From positions 129,483 through 193,482 of the forward strand of contig NW_004797420.1 in the NCBI RefSeq assembly GCF_000002075.1: a stretch of 64,000 nt of DNA, in the 5' to 3' direction. Position numbers and translations under genes: made by a program. The DNA is from Aplysia californica. Lineage: Eukaryota > Mollusca > Gastropoda > Aplysiida > Aplysiidae. Positions 47,565-59,104 of this stretch are shown piece after piece. Below the pieces are notes generated by a model that did not search any database, was not told the origin of the DNA, and saw nothing but the letters and a program-made list of their open reading frames with translations. The number at the start of each line of letters is the position of its first letter. Position 1 is the stretch's first letter.

Positions 47565-47735
47565 GGAAAAATTTTGGAGATTAGTGACAACCCATTGTTC
47601 TTCAAAGTTGAATAATTATGACCGATGTCAAAAAACATCTTCCTGTCTACATCTGGATGAAAAACTCTCATTTTGCTAGGGCTACTGCATAAACTTGAGA
47701 GAGCCTTGATTGAAGCAAACAAAACAAAACAGAGT
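47565..47735 (-). pseudogene. Possible coding segment, unassigned
   Basis: Open on the minus strand for about 55 codons: ALSSLCSSPSKMRVFHPDVD, RKMFFDIGHNYSTLKNNGLS, LISKIFPS, ending in CAG|GTAAG, a good donor. FFDIGHNYSTLKNNGL weakly recalls the FFFDxxHLLKNxRNNxL region of P/THAP-type transposases. No neighbouring exon was found, so a transposon relic is preferred to a host gene. Confidence 0.3.
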
Positions 47736-48548
47736 GAGATATGCAGTCTCAGTGTGTGTCAAATTAAAAAGATAACACTGCGTACAGAGATAAAACAATA
47801 GTCAGTTTGAAGCTTTTATTCTCAGACCTGATGGATTAGGCAGCAGGATAGAATTCAACCCTCAGATGCCCCTGATAACTCTAAAGCTTTTAATGATTCT
47901 ATTCTCTTATTCTTAACGTCATTTTCAGCTAAAAAATTCACCAAATCACTTTATTTTTGGTTATTAAACTACCCTGAGTGACTAAAGTCAGTCTAATAGG
48001 GGTGCACTGTGTTTTGTTTCACCCAACAACATCTCCTCCAGAAATGCCACTGTTGCTTTTTTCAATGATGATGAACTAGTGAACTAGTACAGTAGTCACA
48101 CGTGGAGGTGAATTAAAGTCTGAAAATAAAGCTCTCAGGGATGTTTCATGTTTCTGGTAATTTATTTTAGATAAGGCACAATATAACCTGGCACTGGTTT
48201 TGGCCCAAATGATAAGCCTACAGTTATTACTAATAAGGTTACAAACTAACTCTAACCCACCACAAGAGATTATTACTGAAAAAATCACAATAGTTATCAG
48301 GGAAATTGGGGTCAAGTCTCACCCGAACACATCAAATTCAAGTTTTTGTCCGAAGATTATAAAACGTTTCAAACTGGAAGATTTCGATTACCAGGGGCGA
48401 AGCGTATATATAATCAAATAATCACTGCTTCCCTTTCTGATTTTGAAACATTGTCACTGTCAAATTCACATATAAACGTAAACCTCATAAATTAAATGTA
48501 AAAAGACGTTCATAATCAACAATGAACAGTATGCCTAACATTCAAAAA

Positions 48549-48780
48549 GGTTTCACTACCACAGAAATAGCCTGCTCAACCCTCTCGGGCCACTCCATAA
48601 GCAGTCACAAGCTTTGAAAAAGTAAGCTTAAAGTGAGGCTGGAAGAGTCTACCAATAGAGTTGAAGGGAACAGGTACATAGCAGTCCAAACTGTTTCATT
48701 GCCACAAATACCCTGTTCACCCCTTTGGGGCCACAGTTAAAAGCAATCACAAACTCTGATTATGTAAGCTAACTATTACA
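48549..48780 (+). repeat. Two diverged tandem units of about 140 bp
   Basis: TTTCACTACCACAGAAATA, CTCGGGCCAC, GCAGTCACAAGCTTTGA, GTAAGCTTA is repeated as TTTCATTGCCACAAATACC, TTTGGGGCCAC, GCAATCACAAACTCTGA, GTAAGCTAA. Confidence 0.55.
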
Positions 48781-48943
48781 CTGGTCGAGTCCACCTCACA
48801 AATGTGAGGGGAACTAACTCCTAACAATCTCTTGACTGTTGCAATTGCTTGCTTTTTTTCCTCGACTTTTTACTGTCCTATAATCAGATCGCGACCTCGA
48901 TTATGACACCGCCTCCTGGCCACGAAAGGCTAGACAAAAACAG

Positions 48944-49204
48944 TAGGGCTGGGCAATGAGTCGCTTTAGCAAAATCCGGATACTATGTTAGTGCACCTCT
49001 TCGGCAAAAAATAATATGATATGAACTGCTTCGGCAAAAGGGTTAGAACCACTTCGACAAACGGGTTAGCATAACTTCAACAAATGGGTGCACCCACTTC
49101 GGCAAACGGGTCAGGAAAGAGAGTTAAGAGTCTGAATTCGGATAATGTTTCATTGAGAATTATTCGGTTATCCTTGTAGATTATCCGGATTTTGCCCACC
49201 TCTA
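48944..49204. mobile_element. Short hAT-type MITE with internal repeats
   Basis: Ends TAGGGCTGGGCAA and the inverse of TAGAGGTGGGCAA, typical of one hAT group. Flanks AAAAACAG (left) and AAAACAG (right) give a 7-8 bp duplication. The interior carries four CTTCGGCAAACGGGTTA-like units. Confidence 0.7.
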
Positions 49205-50859
49205 AAAACAGCCAAATGTGAAATTTAAAAAAAGAATAATTGTCATGTTCTACCAAAGAGTTACACTCATGGGTAGATCTATAACATATAGATCTAGTAC
49301 TGACATCTCTGCTTCTTTGCTTTGTGTTTGTGTATCACATCCAAAGTTAAATTTAATTGTAGTTGGAATTAATATTTAATAAGATACTTTCCCGATTATT
49401 TTGGCGGTTGAACATATAATGTGAATTCCGGATTTGTTTTCATTCACAACTCAGAGTCGCCGCCTCGAGAAAGATTCTTGTGTGATATCTCCAGGCCATA
49501 ATCTGGTCCCGTTTAACTTTGATTACCCTGTCAAACAAGTCAGCCTTCGCCCCTGTCGATTACCAAGCAATTTCCTAAAATACTGTATTGTTGAAGTTAG
49601 AAGTGTTTCTGCAAGAAGGAAAAGAAAAATGCCATGAGAGTTGGATGTCTACCAACATCTTTCTCAGATTTAAAAGTTTAGATGTAGGCCTATAACAAAG
49701 TAGCTTTTTATCACAATAAAAAATTCTTAAAAAATAGGAATTCAACAAAAAACCAAGTTAGTGAAGATCTGGACCTAAAACTGATTAAATAAACGAGGTC
49801 CAGTGGTAGTGGCTGTAGCAGTATTTTGTATTATAGAGAAACAATTTAGTAATGGATATTGATGAGGTTGAGACTGATCTAAATAAAGATCTCGTAAAAA
49901 AGGAGAAAATTGATGGAGAAAAGCTTTACTTGAAGCACAGAGTCTCTGAGACACACAAAATCTTGACTCTTCAGCCCATAGGCCTAGATTTTTTTAAAAA
50001 TCTAAGCTAGTTTTACTTTTTAAGACAAAAGGGGGAGGGGTGGGGTGGGGGGGGGGGGCCTACACCCCAAAGACAAGATTCGGCTCAAAATTATGGAATT
50101 TGAGTTGTATGTAGGCATTTTTAGCTTCCTCAACCTCTCTTACAACTATTTCAAAGCATATATATAAAGAACCTCCCAAAACCTAATTTTTTCTCATATC
50201 GGGCATGTTTGTCACCACCATTTCCTCATAAAAAGTCATTTTTCTTTTTCTTTTTCTGCCATTTTCTCAAAACGTGACTTTCCTCTATACTTTTTTTAAT
50301 AGCTCCACCATTTTTCATCCAATCTTCACGAAATTTTTCGCAGAATGAAGAGAAGATGTAATACTAAAAATTTGTCTCTTGAAATTTTGATATATATAGA
50401 TCTATATGGAATAGATTTTTGTTGGTGGTGTCTGGAGTGTGGATTTTCATGGATTTTTTGCAAACTTGAAAGCTATCTCAGGAAAAAATTCATTAAAAAT
50501 TTTCTAATTCATTAAGGAAAGAAACAGACAAATTTTTAGATCTAATGTTTGTTAACACGCAAGCACAAAAACAATCAATTTCCAAGAGCAAAGTGCAGTA
50601 TTCATTACATAAGACATGTCAACAAAATCCAATATGGCCGCCGTATCCATGGAAACGAAACTTTTTTCTCAAATTTGATTGCGGATTACAAGACTCCTTA
50701 CTGTGCTTGTTATATGTGTGAAATTTGGTAAAAATTCAGTCCAGTAATAAGCGAGATAGCCTTCAGGTGTAGCCCCCCCCCTCCCCCTCTTAAATCCAGT
50801 ACTTAGAGAGTCCCAGGAACTCTCTCGACGTCTCGATGCAGTGCCTATTATATTATAAT

Positions 50860-51990
50860 AATAATAATGGATTGCATTTATATAGCGCATATCCACTTAT
50901 GCAATGCTCTATGCGTTTATATCATAGGGAGTGTATACAGACCCGGTAACCGAGAACAAAATTACAAAGTTTACAGACCCGGTAGGGAAACTCTTGGTAA
51001 ATTTTTACTTTCACTCCCGCACACAGATGCACTGTTTCAGGGGTCAAACTGCTGTACTGTTTGCTGCAGATCACACATAAAGCCACTAAAACTGTCGCAA
51101 ATCAATTATTTTCAAGACAATTTCAAATCTAACTGTAAAATATCAAATTATGGGTGTAAAAACAGGGGGGCATGCCCCCCTGTAACCCCCCAGATTTTCT
51201 TTTACCCCAGTGGGGCAGGCCCCCCTGGAACCCCCCGATTGGTCCAAAGCATGTCTATCTCGGTTAAAAACAATCAAATATTTCAAAAACCATTAATTTG
51301 CGACGGAAATGAAGTTGATATATTCGTGTTCAGCGCATCAATATTTAGTAGAAAATAGACAACTGGTAGCTGAGTGTGAGACGGGAGGGAAAGTAAAAAA
51401 ATACCAAACTCTTTTGTGATTTCGGAAAGTTTCAGCGCCCTCTTGGCTCAGGGCAGACCACAGAATTCTACACTTAGTGTAGAATTCTGTGGGGTAGACC
51501 TAGGTACTTCTAGATCTATGGCCTAGGTCTAGATCTAGACAGACAGACATAAATCATTGATCTGGTTTCGAGGCTAGCCTAGATCTAGATCTAAATGAAG
51601 ATTGCGGATGTCTTTTCGATGAACGATCGTTTTTCCTCCGTTTTGGAGTTGGAGGAATCACAATTTGAAGAAAAGAATAATGTCATAATTTCAATCGAGC
51701 AGTCTCTCTCTCTGTGTGTATCGCTCGCCTTCTCTTTTTCTTTGTTTGTCTCTGTCTTTCTTTCTCCCCACCTATTTCCCACTCTATCTTTCTCTCGTTC
51801 CCTCCTGCCAACTGGGGCATGTCATACATTTTGCTCTCTCTCTCTCACTCTCTCTCCCTCTCACACACACACACACACGCACTACCAGGTCTGGGCGCTG
51901 AAACTTTCCGAAATCACAAAAGAGTTCCCCTACCGGGTCTGTATACTTTGTGACTTTGTTCCCGGTTACAGGGTCTGTATACACTTCATA
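50860..51990. repeat. Inverted-repeat structure around a palindrome
   Basis: 50925-51000 (GTGTATACAGACCCGGTAAC and further) is inverted at 51905-51985. 51408-51438 (CTCTTTTGTGATTTCGGAAA) is inverted at 51892-51924. A CT/CA microsatellite (51700-51880) and the palindrome at 51458-51492 lie between. The left edge starts with GGATTGCATTTATATAGCGC, a motif often found in animal repeats. Probably one or two nested TIR elements. Confidence 0.5.
51458..51492. repeat. 35-nt perfect-arm palindrome
   Basis: Arms CCACAGAATTCTACAC with a 3-nt loop TTA. Diverged versions with longer loops lie inside MITE family D (14060-14105, 52508-52553). Confidence 0.85.
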
Positions 51991-52158
51991 TATCATATAA
52001 CCTTCTTGTGAATTTACATTTATCACGGAAATTCAGAGGAAGTAAAATTATATCTTGTCAACAGTAATGCACAAATAATTCAAATACATGATCATGACAT
52101 GAGTCAAAATCATGCTGAATTTCCATCACACAGTCCATGGCCATGATTTGAATAGAAA

Positions 52159-52605
52159 GTGGCTATTCTCACCCGCCCGGAAGTTCTCGCAAAATCAACT
52201 CCTCCCCTCTTCTCTCTCTCTCTTTCTGAATACTGTCTATCGGTGTGGACGATCAAATTGACCAAAACAAAGTTTAAAAATGATGTTAAAACACATGATG
52301 TTAAAACACAAAAGTAAATTAATTTGGTTGTCTACAAAGATGCTACGGCTATTTAACTTTTCGAATCGAGCCGAACTACACACGGGTCGCCATTTTGTTT
52401 TGCCCGGAAATTCTCGCGCTACTCCTCTCTCTCTCTCTCTCCACTGCCCACAGACAAAATTGTACGCTTTTAGTAGGCTACAGCTGTAATGGAACGTTTG
52501 TTCACGGCACAGAATTCTACAATTTTTCTGTTATCACAGTGTAGAATCCTGTGGTTTAGGGTGAACGCAAAATTTGGTGAACGCGCACCGGGTGAGAATA
52601 GCCAC
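52159..52605. mobile_element. MITE family D copy 2
   Basis: Exact 17-bp ends: GTGGCTATTCTCACCCG and its inverse CGGGTGAGAATAGCCAC. The 447-bp interior is colinear with 13730-14179. Partial further copies of the end motif lie just outside (52625-52655). Confidence 0.85.
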
Positions 52606-52716
52606 AAGACTCGCCTGCACTATATACTATTCTCAAGAGTGAGAATAGAGGTGGCCATTTGAATATGACAGCCAGGCTAATCATGTTGACCAGGTCAAAA
52701 CTTCAAATAATAATAA

Positions 52717-52747
52717 TAATAGATCTAGATCTAGATCTAGATCTAGT
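52717..52747. repeat. TAGATC hexamer array
   Basis: Four to five perfect TAGATC units preceded by an AAT trinucleotide run. Confidence 0.9.
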
Positions 52748-53156
52748 TAGGCTAATCACCAAATCACTCAGACATTCATCAAATTCAAGGCTCTCCCTGA
52801 CCTTTTCCACACAGTAGCAGTTCTAGATCTAGATCTAGTAAAGACAAAGATATGATCTTTACTAGCCTACTAATCTAGGTCTAGCGTACAGCCCAAAGTC
52901 AAGTGGCAAAACGTCAAATAAAACAGAGTTTCAATAGCTAGCCTCACGATAATATTATCAAGTCCCTGAATATTCAACACACTGTTCAAAGATACGTGGA
53001 TAACCTTTGTTTACATGGGGCACATGACACACGGAGAGTGTGCACTCATCATCATGTGATGGCATGATACTGCGCTTCACACGAGGCCGTTCTTCGGCTT
53101 TGATCGGTCCACAAACCAGACCTTCGTTGGATTATCAGCTAAAAATTAACACTTAC

Positions 53157-53181
53157 TGAACAGAATCATGTCGGCGACCAT
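53157..53181 (-). CDS. FNIP1: Candidate FNIP first coding exon (MVADMILF)
   Basis: Minus-strand ATG followed by VADMILF and one base of the next codon, then a strong donor TTCA|GTAAGT. Splicing to 41436 and on to 40803 keeps frame and yields MVADMILFNRKLR, reminiscent of vertebrate LFQKLFSKR. Non-repetitive, somewhat GC-richer DNA upstream (53040-53140 and 53182-53340) would suit a promoter. Short and unproven. Confidence 0.35.
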
Positions 53182-53921
53182 TTCTGTCAAACGAAGAATT
53201 TCTTGAAGATCGTTTTGACGAAAACAGGCGTTGAAACAAGGCCATATTCTATAACAACATTCAAGACATGACAGTCACATGATTCAGACAGGCTTGATTG
53301 AGCAGAGTAGGTCAAGCGTCTCTAGCAGATCCCAAAACACAACAAAGGCGCCGATATAATCTCGTATCGATACATTCATTTTGATTATTATACCAAAGAG
53401 TCTACATAACAAGAGGGGCCACTTCTCTCTTTGAGCCAATTAAAAAAGTGTCCTCAAAATTCGGTGGCGCCCTCTTCACAAAAGCGCACCTTTTGCGAAC
53501 CGAGTTATCCTACTTGATTTTAAAAATCAAAGTGAAATTAGCAAGTTTTTGAATGAATTTCGGAAGAACGCTTTTTTAAAATGGTTACGCTGACAAAAAA
53601 TCCTCTTCCGGAGGACAGGGTGATTGTTTTCTACGTTTAATTTGACTCTAGAATGAAAGGCGAGAGGTCATTAAAATTTTTAAAAAAACTAAAACTCCGT
53701 ACTGAACGAACCCGAACTGCTGATGAACAGCAGTCAAGGAGATTAAAAGTAATGGAGGATGCTCTATGGGCGGCGCTGCACGCCTGATAGGAGCCCTCTC
53801 TCGCGGCGGAACCGTGAGCTACCTGCGCTGCGCGAATGCCGGACTAAGGCACTGAAATCTAGATAAGAAAGAAGGTTTTATTCTCCGAGGTCCTTCAGAT
53901 TAGGCAAGTCAATTAGAAAAA

Positions 53922-53991
53922 ATGCCTTGCACCTGTGTTGTATTTAAGTGTAAGAACCGATATGATGCTGCAGTGGACCGAAGTTTTCACA
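53922..53991 (+). CDS. THAP zinc-finger N-terminal exon
   Basis: ATG then PCTCVVFKCKNRYDAAVDRS FH. This fits the THAP start (M-P-x-x-C-x-x-x-x-C-x-N-R ... S-F-H). The frame stops at TAA directly after, but CACA|GTTAAG is a possible donor, so it may be the first exon of a transposase whose remainder has been lost here. Confidence 0.55.
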
Positions 53992-55216
53992 GTTAAGTTG
54001 TTTTCCTTTTAAAAAAATGAATGAAAGTGTTTTTATGCCCCCAGCAACACAATTTAAATCATTAATATTCATAAGAGGCTGGCTCCGGCGCTACATGCCA
54101 AGGCCAACCCAGGCTGAAAGGGATACAACACCCCAGCAGAAAGACCGAGATACTCAATTTTTTTAAAAGTATTCTTATTCATAAATATATATAATTATTA
54201 TGAGTATATATAATTATTATGTGTGTGTATGTATATACACATTATACATTTTAATTAAAGATATTGCTTTCCGTTGTGTGTGCAAATTGATGCTACTGTA
54301 GTCTAAATGTAGATATCTAGAGGCTCCATTAGAACATGAAATCAATACTCAACAACAATAATGATGAATATTTTCTATGTTAAAGAAACACCAAACCATA
54401 TCAGATGAGGGGAGAGGGTAGGGTGGGGTGGATAAGAGTTTGAGTCTTGTTGGATAGAACTATACTCGGTTTAATTCTATTGTTGTAGTCTTCACCTAAG
54501 ATCCCACAATCAATAGTTCCGATTCACTTAAGATTCTGCTGTTAAAAAATAAACCAAACAAAGCAACAACAAATTTTACTACACAAGAGTCATCACTAAG
54601 TTAAATTATCCCCCTCTGGAGTGTAATAAGGGACTAAAAACGCTGCTCTCCATATCATACTTTACTGAACAAAAAAAAATAAAATAAACCCTTCAAAGGT
54701 TATCCACGCTCATGCATGCGATCGCACCTCCAAGGGTGCTGTTATCTCTTTTTTTTTTATATTTGAAATCATTGTGCGCTCCACTTTGTGAAAACCAGGA
54801 AACAAAATTAATGTGATCAATAATATTATTTATAATTTATAGACCAAGACATACTGTTAGCAATTAGATAAAGCAAACATCGACCCTCTTTTGTGTCCGC
54901 TATTCCTTACACATAAAGTTAGTTATGGCACACGCCTAGAATCATGCAATCATATATCTTAAATTCTGTTTAAAAGTATATTTTTATCCATTTCTTATAA
55001 TTAAATATTTTAGCATCTTGAAATATTATCTTTATAATTTGGTATAATAGATAATTTGATGTTACTCGGACAAGTTTTCTTCTTATTTTACACATCTTTT
55101 TTATTTTTAAACTAGATTATAACATAAAACTCTTAAAGAATTGAACAGTCCGTATCACACACATACTTTTTTTTTTCTCCCTGTCATTATCCGTCAGCGC
55201 GTCAGTTGATCACAAT

Positions 55217-55227
55217 CTCTCTCTCTC

Positions 55228-55262
<35 letters not shown>

Positions 55263-55273
55263 GTCTCTCTCTG

Positions 55274-55340
<67 letters not shown>

Positions 55341-55346
55341 CTCTCT
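55217..55346. repeat. TCTC/TCTG microsatellite
   Basis: About 130 bp of CT and CTGT units inside the THAP element. Open frames on either strand here are low-complexity artefacts. Confidence 0.95.
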
Positions 55347-56729
55347 TATTTAATTTTTCCCATTCTCCTTCGTCCCTTCCCAAGGCCCGCCCCTCCTCTT
55401 TCATCCCAGCCCCATCCCCTCTTCCTTGCGTGCATTCCCCCACCCCGCCCACCCCCACAACGTGGCCCAGCCCGATAAGATTCTATAAAAAGAAACGCCA
55501 CAGTTCGTGATTTAGCCCACACTCGGTCGCCATATTTGATCCCCACCGCGGCGTACTGCTCGCGGCGCCGCGAAGAGAGAGAGGAGGCTCCATTAGTTCT
55601 AAGCTCCTTGACAGCAGTCGATCTGCGCACGCAAGGAGGTGCTATTCCTATTCTTCTTCTGGAAAAACGAAAGAGCTTCAAAACAGACTTCAGCGCCATC
55701 TGAAGCAAAGAGCATACACACAGAATTCTATTCTGTGAGAGCATACTTCCTGCGGACACTTTTTTGGGTGAGTGGCCCATCTTGTTATTTACTATCTTTG
55801 ATTATACCAAAGATTGTACAATAACAACGATAGTTCACTCGGCCAAAGGTGTGTCCGTGGAAGTCCGCGCATTGGTTCAGAAGTCGCTGCAGTCTTTGTT
55901 AGCACCCCCAGAGGCTGTAAATTATACGTAAATTATAATATAATTAAATACATGTAAATACTCTTCTTGCACCCTCTTGCGCATCTTCCTAGGCATCAGC
56001 TGTTCTGGTTCGCTCAGTGCGGAGTTTGGGGTTTACTTTATTTAAATGACCTCTCGCCCCTCGTTCTGAAACCAAATTAAACGAAGAAAACAGTCACCCC
56101 TTCCACCGAAGAGGATTTTTATCCTCGTTTAAAAAGGCGTAATTCCAAAATTTTAATTATAATTTATACAAAAAACTTGTTAGTCTCACTTTGATTTTTT
56201 TCTGCACAAGTCGGGCAACTCTGTTCGCCAAGTGGGCGCTTTTTCGAAGAGGGCGCCACTGGATTTTGAGGACACATTTTTAATTGGTTCAAAGAGAAGA
56301 ATGAGCCATCTTGTTATACAGAATCTTTGATTTTACTACAGAATTCTGTGGATTTTACACATTTATTTTATCTTATGACGCAATCGAAGAAACGAGCTGA
56401 ATCAATGTTGATTCTCATAATCCATACGTCAAATTTATATAAAAGTTTTGCTTCTACTATAAGACTGGCTATAGCTGTACTAATGATGGCTGAATTGTTA
56501 ATAAAATTCTAGTTTGCAATACCTCAAGTACATGTATTTGTATTTCAGACGAAACCAATAAGGTGCCTATTTACCAACGTGCGTGTACCTGTATTTTAAA
56601 CCTGAATAATTACTTGACCTAATGAGACCAGTGTACTCAACAGGCGGATCAATATAAAGGGCCTAACCTAGATCTACGACGAGACTGCATGGGCACTCTC
56701 CTGGCCACCTCGTTATTGTTTTATGTCAA

Positions 56730-56786
56730 TGGTGCTGTCAGAGAGTTTACAGTAATATTACTGTAAACCCTCTCTGGTGCTGTCAA
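56730..56786. repeat. 24-bp perfect palindrome between 10-bp direct repeats
   Basis: GGTGCTGTCA occurs on both sides of a short insert whose core (56745-56768) is a perfect 24-bp palindrome starting GTTTACAGTAAT. The insert is about 35 bp. Confidence 0.8.
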
Positions 56787-57504
56787 ATCCGGCTACATTA
56801 ATAAAATCTATGTTGGCGTGTGACGCCCTCTCCAAAAGTCGCCATGCAAAGCAGGATGTTTCGACCACACTATCAGGGTCAACATAAGCTAAATGGGATA
56901 CAAGTCCCCATTGTCATAGGCAGGCTGAATTAAAAATCTATTACTGTTGGCTACAATTGATGAAGACCCCCCCCATCCGTTTTTTTACGTGGGAATCCAA
57001 CTCGCGACTTCTGCGAGCAGCGGCGATTCAAGTGCCTAAAGGCAAAATCCCAGACACCGGTCCAGCGTCGTGCTTTTACATCTCGGTAGAACCAAGGAGC
57101 TTAATTACTGTAAACTCCTTGGGTGGAACCTGCTACTAATGTATAAGGGCCAAGGAGCACAACTGGGCCATTGAGGCATCAAGGACTAACCCCTACTGGC
57201 AAAAAAATCTGGTCTCTGTACACAATCAAATCAACACAGTGTTTAGTTCACTTCCTGTTTACAGTAGGGGCTTACTACCTACCTGTTATTAGGCGTAGGC
57301 GAGCCTGAGGTAGAGCTTGGCTCATGGATTAAAAACTAAAACAACTAAAACTTTGACTTGACACGAAAAGTTTTAAACCAGGTTACATGAACTTCAATTA
57401 GACTATCTGAACAACATAGCTGAATCTTAGGTGTCACTAACTTGAGGTAAGAACATATCAACGACTGTGACTGTGTGTAGCCGAGAATAATATAATTGTT
57501 CATC

Positions 57505-57615
57505 TCTAGAATCTAGACTCTTCTAATTTAAATCTAGATTCTAGATGTCTATATATATCTAGAATCTAGATCCAGTGTAGATCTAGAATCTAGATCTAGA
57601 TTAGATCTTGATTAT
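57505..57615. repeat. Degenerate TAGATC/TCTAGA cluster
   Basis: About 110 bp made largely of CTAGA, TAGATC and TCTAGAATCTAGA words; continues after the gap at 58200-58310. Confidence 0.85.
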
Positions 57616-57715
57616 AGATTCTAGAGCAATTGTTTCTTTCTCACGTTTAATTCCGGCCGCGTTTGGATCTAGAAATCTAGATGGCCACCCGTGAGAATAG
57701 TGCAGGCGAGTCTTT

Positions 57716-58196
57716 TGGCTATTCTCACCCGGTGCGCGTTCACCGTTATAGCCTAGATCTAGGCCAACAAATTTTGCGTTCACNNNNNNNNNNNNNNNNN
57801 NNNNNNNNNNNNNNNNNNNNNNNNNNNNNNNNNNNNNNNNNNNNNNNNNNNNNNNNNNNNNNNNNNNNNNNNNNNNNNNNNNNNNNNNNNNNNNNNNNNN
57901 NNNNNNNNNNNNNNNNNNNNNNNNNNNNNNNNNNNNNNNNNNNNNNNNNNNNNNNNNNNNNNNNNNNNNNNNNNNNNNNNNNNNNNNNNNNNNNNNNNNN
58001 NNNNNNNNNNNNNNNNNNNNNNNNNNNNNNNNNNNNNNNNNNNNNNNNNNNNNNNNNNNNNNNNNNNNNNNNNNNNNNNNNNNNNNNNNNNNNNNNNNNN
58101 NNNNNNNNNNNNNNNNNNNNNNNNNNNNGACAGAGAGAGAGAGAAGAGGGGAGGAGTAGATCTTGCGAGAACTTCCGGGCGGGTGAGAATAGCCAC
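57716..58196. mobile_element. MITE family D copy 3, containing the assembly gap
   Basis: Inverted relative to the other copies: left TGGCTATTCTCACCCGGTGC and TAGCCTAGATCTAGGCC, right CGAGAACTTCCGGGCGGGTG then AGAATAGCCAC. The interior is replaced by Ns. Confidence 0.8.
57784..58128. other. Assembly gap (345 N)
   Basis: Unknown bases. The gap lies within a MITE that has a CT-rich microsatellite and close relatives nearby, a likely cause of assembly failure. Confidence 1.
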
Positions 58197-58589
58197 TTTC
58201 AATCTAGATATCTAGATCTTAGATCTAGATTCTCTAATATCTAGAATCCAGATCTAGAAAAAATCTAGATCTAGATTCTAGATCTAGATGTAGATCTAGA
58301 TCTAGACGAAAATCTATGCCGTCTCCCACTGATTCAAAACTTTGCGCTGTAGTTAAGAATACACGTAAATCACGGCAATTTCAACAGGTGGAAATCTACC
58401 TTTGACATGTACTCATACTGGCTTAAATAGGCCTAGATCTGATCTAGATCTAAATCTAGATCTCTAGAATCTAGATCTACCTACTGGTTTTTTAATTTTA
58501 TGGCCATTGAGTGTAATATTTCATGATAGAGTTCGGAGTGGTCGCTCGTTAACGAAGTCCTCCCTGGAATTAAACGCTTGAAAGTAGCA

Positions 58590-59000
58590 TCAAGGTCTAC
58601 GTACACGGTAATCGGGCACGTAGCTTCAGTGTCTACGTACATGGTAACCGGGCACGTAAGGTAGCCTCAGTGTCTACGTACACAGTAACCGGCAACCGGG
58701 CGCCTCTCATTATCTACGAACGCGGTAACCGGGTATTTAGTTCCGTGGGGGCTGGGGGGGGGGATTGAGCTAGGTGCACGGTAACTGCTTTGCTCCCTTC
58801 ATAACCTCGACCTTTTTCCCTTTTCACTGTGTAGTCTCAATGTCACACACACAGTAACTGGGCATGTAGCCTCAATATCTACGTACACGGTAACCGGTAA
58901 CAGGGCGCCTCTCATTACATGTATTACGTACACGGTAACCGGGTATTTTGTTTTGGGGGGGGGGGGGGCTTAAGCTAGGTGCACGGTAACTGCTTCGCTC
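58590..59000 (+). repeat. Minisatellite, about 36-bp unit, within a larger duplicated block
   Basis: Units of the type CTACGTACACGGTAACCGGG CACGTAGCCTCAGTGT, about seven to nine copies of GGTAACCGG-like core. A larger block (GGGCGCCTCTCATTA to TTGACCTTTTTCC, including a G tract) occurs twice, at about 58690-58815 and 58910-59020. The same unit is inverted at 62975-63070. Confidence 0.8.
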
Positions 59001-59104
59001 CCTTCATGACCTTGACCTTTTTCCTTTTTCACTCCGCTTTTTGTGTGTTGTTGTGAGCGGAATGTAATCCCAAAAATGATCCCAATCTACCCCCTGTCAT
59101 CTTT

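Larger units (their letters stand above)
53391..56336 (+). mobile_element. THAP-bearing DNA transposon, about 2.95 kb, long TIRs
   Basis: 53391-53674 is inverted at 56041-56336. Shared blocks include ATAACAAGA, TCTCTTTGA, TGTCCTCAAAAT, GGCGCCCTCTTC, GCGAAC, AATCCTCTTC and GGCGAGAGGTCATT. The interior holds a THAP exon (53922) and no transposase core, so it is a deleted or non-autonomous derivative. THAP domains occur in P-element and some Kolobok transposases; which one applies is unresolved. A second end-like sequence at 55775-55813 suggests internal rearrangement. Confidence 0.7.

Noticed and set aside
50867-51358. 163-codon + strand frame
   Set aside because: Crosses an inverted-repeat element and poly-C tracts; no domain.
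53157-53181. Alternative donor of the FNIP first exon four bases downstream, joining directly to 40803
   Set aside because: It keeps frame (LFSKKT) but uses a weak GTGTTA donor; the GTAAGT donor with the 41331 exon was preferred, though neither is proven.
55206-55478. Leu/Ser-rich and Arg/Glu-rich frames on both strands
   Set aside because: Pure translation of a CT microsatellite.
57681-58244. 187-codon frame on + and its minus counterpart
   Set aside because: Runs through 345 unknown bases; no evidence of coding.
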